64,000 nt of DNA from Comamonadaceae bacterium. Its GTDB lineage: Bacteria > Pseudomonadota > Gammaproteobacteria > Burkholderiales > Burkholderiaceae_C. A program made the position numbers and the translations under genes. Below are positions 62,391-64,000 of this stretch, one piece after another; the stretch's first letter is position 1, and each line of letters opens with the position of its first letter. A model generated the notes under the pieces. The model ran no database searches and was not told the DNA's origin. It was given only the letters and a program-made list of their open reading frames with translations. Location: the NCBI GenBank assembly GCA_947478725.1, contig CANJWZ010000001.1:1-64000 (forward strand). Direction: 5' to 3'.

Positions 62391-63644
62391 TCACGACTTT
62401 TGCCAAACCGCCGCAAAGAAACCGTCGGTCTGGTGCAGGTAAGGCCATAAGCGCAGATAGGGGCCGCTGCACAGTTTTGCTGCGTTTTCAACACCCGCAT
62501 GGGTCAACAAAGGGGCTACTTCAAGGACGTTAAAGTCTTTGTTAGCGCTTGTAAATGCCTCGGCAATCGCCTCGTTTTCTTCGCGCAACACACTGCAGGT
62601 GGCATAAACCAGCCGCCCGCCTGGCTTTAAAAGCCGTGCGGCACTCTGCAAGATAGCGGTTTGCTTGGCCACCAGTTCTTCAATCGCCTTGGGGGTTTGG
62701 CGCCACTTCAAATCGGGGTTGCGGCGCAAAGTGCCCAGGCCAGAGCAAGGTGAATCGACCAGAACCCGGTCAATCTTGCCGGCCAAGCGCTTGATGCGGT
62801 CGTCCCGCTCATGGGCAATGGCCACGGGGTGCACATTCGACAAGCCGCTGCGCGCCAGCCTCGGCTTGAGAGCCGCCAGCCGATGGCCCGATGTGTCAAA
62901 CGCATACAAGCGCCCGGTGCTGCGCATGGTCGCGCCGATTGCCAGTGTTTTACCGCCTGCGCCTGCGCAAAAGTCCACCACCATCTCGCCGCGCTTGGCC
63001 TCGACCAACAGCGCCAGCAATTGCGAGCCTTCGTCTTGCACCTCGATCGCGCCCCGGGTAAAAGCGTCGAGTTTGCCGAGTTGAGATTTATCCGCCAGCC
63101 GCAAACCCCAGGGCGAATAGGGCGTGGCCTCCGTCTTCAGCCCAGCCTTGCTGAGTTCTTTTTGAATGTCAGCGCGCTTGTCTTTTAAGGTGTTGACACG
63201 CAGGTCCAGCCCGGCTGGCGCATTCAGGCTTTCTACCAGCGGCCAAAAATCGTTGCCGAGTTGCGTTTTGAGCGGCTCGACCAGCCAGTTGGGCAGGTTG
63301 TGGCGGTGCAGTTCCATCAGGTCTTCGGTTTTGACCTGGTCACAGCGTTTGAGCCAGTCGATTTCCTGATCTGTCAGCGCCGCCAGCAAAAACTCGCGGT
63401 CGGCAGCAAAGCCAAGAATCGCCAGCCGCCGCTCCGGCGCACCGTGGCCATGCTGAGCCAGATAGGTAAAGAGGTTTTTCTTGCGCAGCACCGCGTAAAC
63501 GGTTTCAGCCAGCGTGGCACGCTCACGCGGGCCGAGCCGGAACTCGCGGAAATACTTCGACAACATCATGTCGGCGGGCTGGTCAAATTTAAGAACGTGC
63601 TTGAGTAAATCGGAGCAACTGTCGAGAAGGGCTTTAGGATGCAT
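62391..63644 (-). CDS. RsmB-family rRNA (cytosine-C5) methyltransferase
   Basis: The product has 417 aa from the ATG at 63644; an ORF start at 63689 adds 15 residues with no support. The catalytic cysteines of RNA m5C methyltransferases are C300 in DSPCSGLG and C350 in ATCS; FCAGAGGKTLA near 230-240 binds S-adenosylmethionine. The NusB-like N-terminal domain of RsmB is present but reduced, so it is RsmB-like. It would methylate 16S rRNA. It is divergent from the DUF1653 gene, with 26 bp between starts. Confidence 0.88.
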   Translation of the reverse strand: MHPKALLDSCSDLLKHVLKFDQPADMMLSKYFREFRLGPRERATLAETVYAVLRKKNLFTYLAQHGHGAPERRLAILGFAADREFLLAALTDQEIDWLKRCDQVKTEDLMELHRHNLPNWLVEPLKTQLGNDFWPLVESLNAPAGLDLRVNTLKDKRADIQKELSKAGLKTEATPYSPWGLRLADKSQLGKLDAFTRGAIEVQDEGSQLLALLVEAKRGEMVVDFCAGAGGKTLAIGATMRSTGRLYAFDTSGHRLAALKPRLARSGLSNVHPVAIAHERDDRIKRLAGKIDRVLVDSPCSGLGTLRRNPDLKWRQTPKAIEELVAKQTAILQSAARLLKPGGRLVYATCSVLREENEAIAEAFTSANKDFNVLEVAPLLTHAGVENAAKLCSGPYLRLWPYLHQTDGFFAAVWQKS

Positions 63645-63670
63645 AACCCCCATTGTCCCATTCGTGCCCC

Positions 63671-63919
63671 ATGTCAGAACAACTCCCACCTTTGATCACC
63701 ACACCGCCAGGTGTCTACAAACATTACAAAGGCATGCTGTATGAAGTGATCGGCACGGTGCGCCACAGTGAAGATTTAAGCCCGATGACGCTGTACCGCG
63801 CCTTGTATGGCGAGCACGGCCTGTGGGTGCGGCCTGCGGCGATGTTCAACGAAGACGTGGTGATTGACGGTGTGCAGCAGCCGCGCTTCCAGCTTCAACC
63901 CACCCGGCAAGCTGATTAA
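63671..63919 (+). CDS. DUF1653 domain protein
   Basis: The product has 82 aa from the ATG at 63671. The GVYKHYKGMLYEVIGTVRHSED segment (cut) and LYRALYGEHGLWVRP are typical of DUF1653, a small domain of unknown function. It is divergent from the methyltransferase gene. The last 80 bp of the window carry nothing recognised. Confidence 0.85.
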   Translation: MSEQLPPLITTPPGVYKHYKGMLYEVIGTVRHSEDLSPMTLYRALYGEHGLWVRPAAMFNEDVVIDGVQQPRFQLQPTRQAD

Positions 63920-64000
63920 GCGCATTCAAGATTCCTTGCCTACCAGCCGCGGCCGCAGAACCGGCTTTGCCGGGCTGCAGGCGCAACGACCCCTCGGGGG

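Overview
The window reads as a chromosomal segment of a betaproteobacterium of the order Burkholderiales, most likely Comamonadaceae (Rhodoferax/Polaromonas-like). This is inferred from gene content and order: recJ next to an rpfE-type gene and a lolC-lolD pair; ftsK-lolA-rarA near trxB; an orphan Bug-type periplasmic binding protein; and many ABC importers for amino acids and peptides. No plasmid, phage or rRNA genes are visible, and no CRISPR array was found.

Layout. 1-1187: end of a thiamine-diphosphate 2-oxoacid (acetoin/pyruvate-type) dehydrogenase E1 operon. 1355-6088: recJ, rpfE-type gene and lipoprotein-sorting genes lolC/lolD. 6172-9689: a PIN-toxin/antitoxin pair whose toxin stop overlaps a stand-alone J-domain gene, followed by three unrecognised genes. 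9802-17378: an HtrA-like protein that has lost catalytic residues, valS, galU, a TusA-like protein, a Nudix hydrolase, cysM and a flavin reductase. 17426-28110: a hydantoin/D-amino-acid utilisation cluster (polar amino acid ABC importer, D-carbamoylase, hydantoinase, divergent SDR, DHDPS-like aldolase, LysR regulator, Asp/Glu/hydantoin racemase, FAD-linked D-2-hydroxyacid oxidase).

27904-38976 is the accessory part. An AT-rich two-gene cassette (TPR membrane protein and secreted hydrolase) lies between two copies of the 3' end of the FAD-oxidase gene. A tRNA-Leu(CAA) follows, and then an approximately 8 kb putative island bounded by degenerate copies of the tRNA 3' end. The island carries a GpdQ-like phosphodiesterase, a Ugp-like ABC importer, a TetR regulator, a small AraC-type HTH protein and a RodZ-like membrane protein. 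No integrase is present.

38987-46916: a gamma-glutamyltransferase/dipeptide (glutathione-type) import operon with a DUF1028 protein. 47186-50215: an NAD-dependent epimerase-like protein, a ferredoxin-type reductase and an orphan Bug protein. 50311-53859: livHMGF. 54020-63919: housekeeping genes (rarA, lolA, ftsK, a Crp/Fnr regulator, trxB, rpmB-rpmG, a fatty acid desaturase, an RsmB-like methyltransferase and a DUF1653 protein).

The metabolic theme is import and cleavage of nitrogen compounds (hydantoins/carbamoyl amino acids, gamma-glutamyl peptides, branched-chain amino acids). The most promising unexplained parts are the toxin-antitoxin/J-domain operon (6131-9689) and the tRNA-Leu hotspot (27904-38976). 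All functions are assigned by motif and family recognition by eye; no database search was run.
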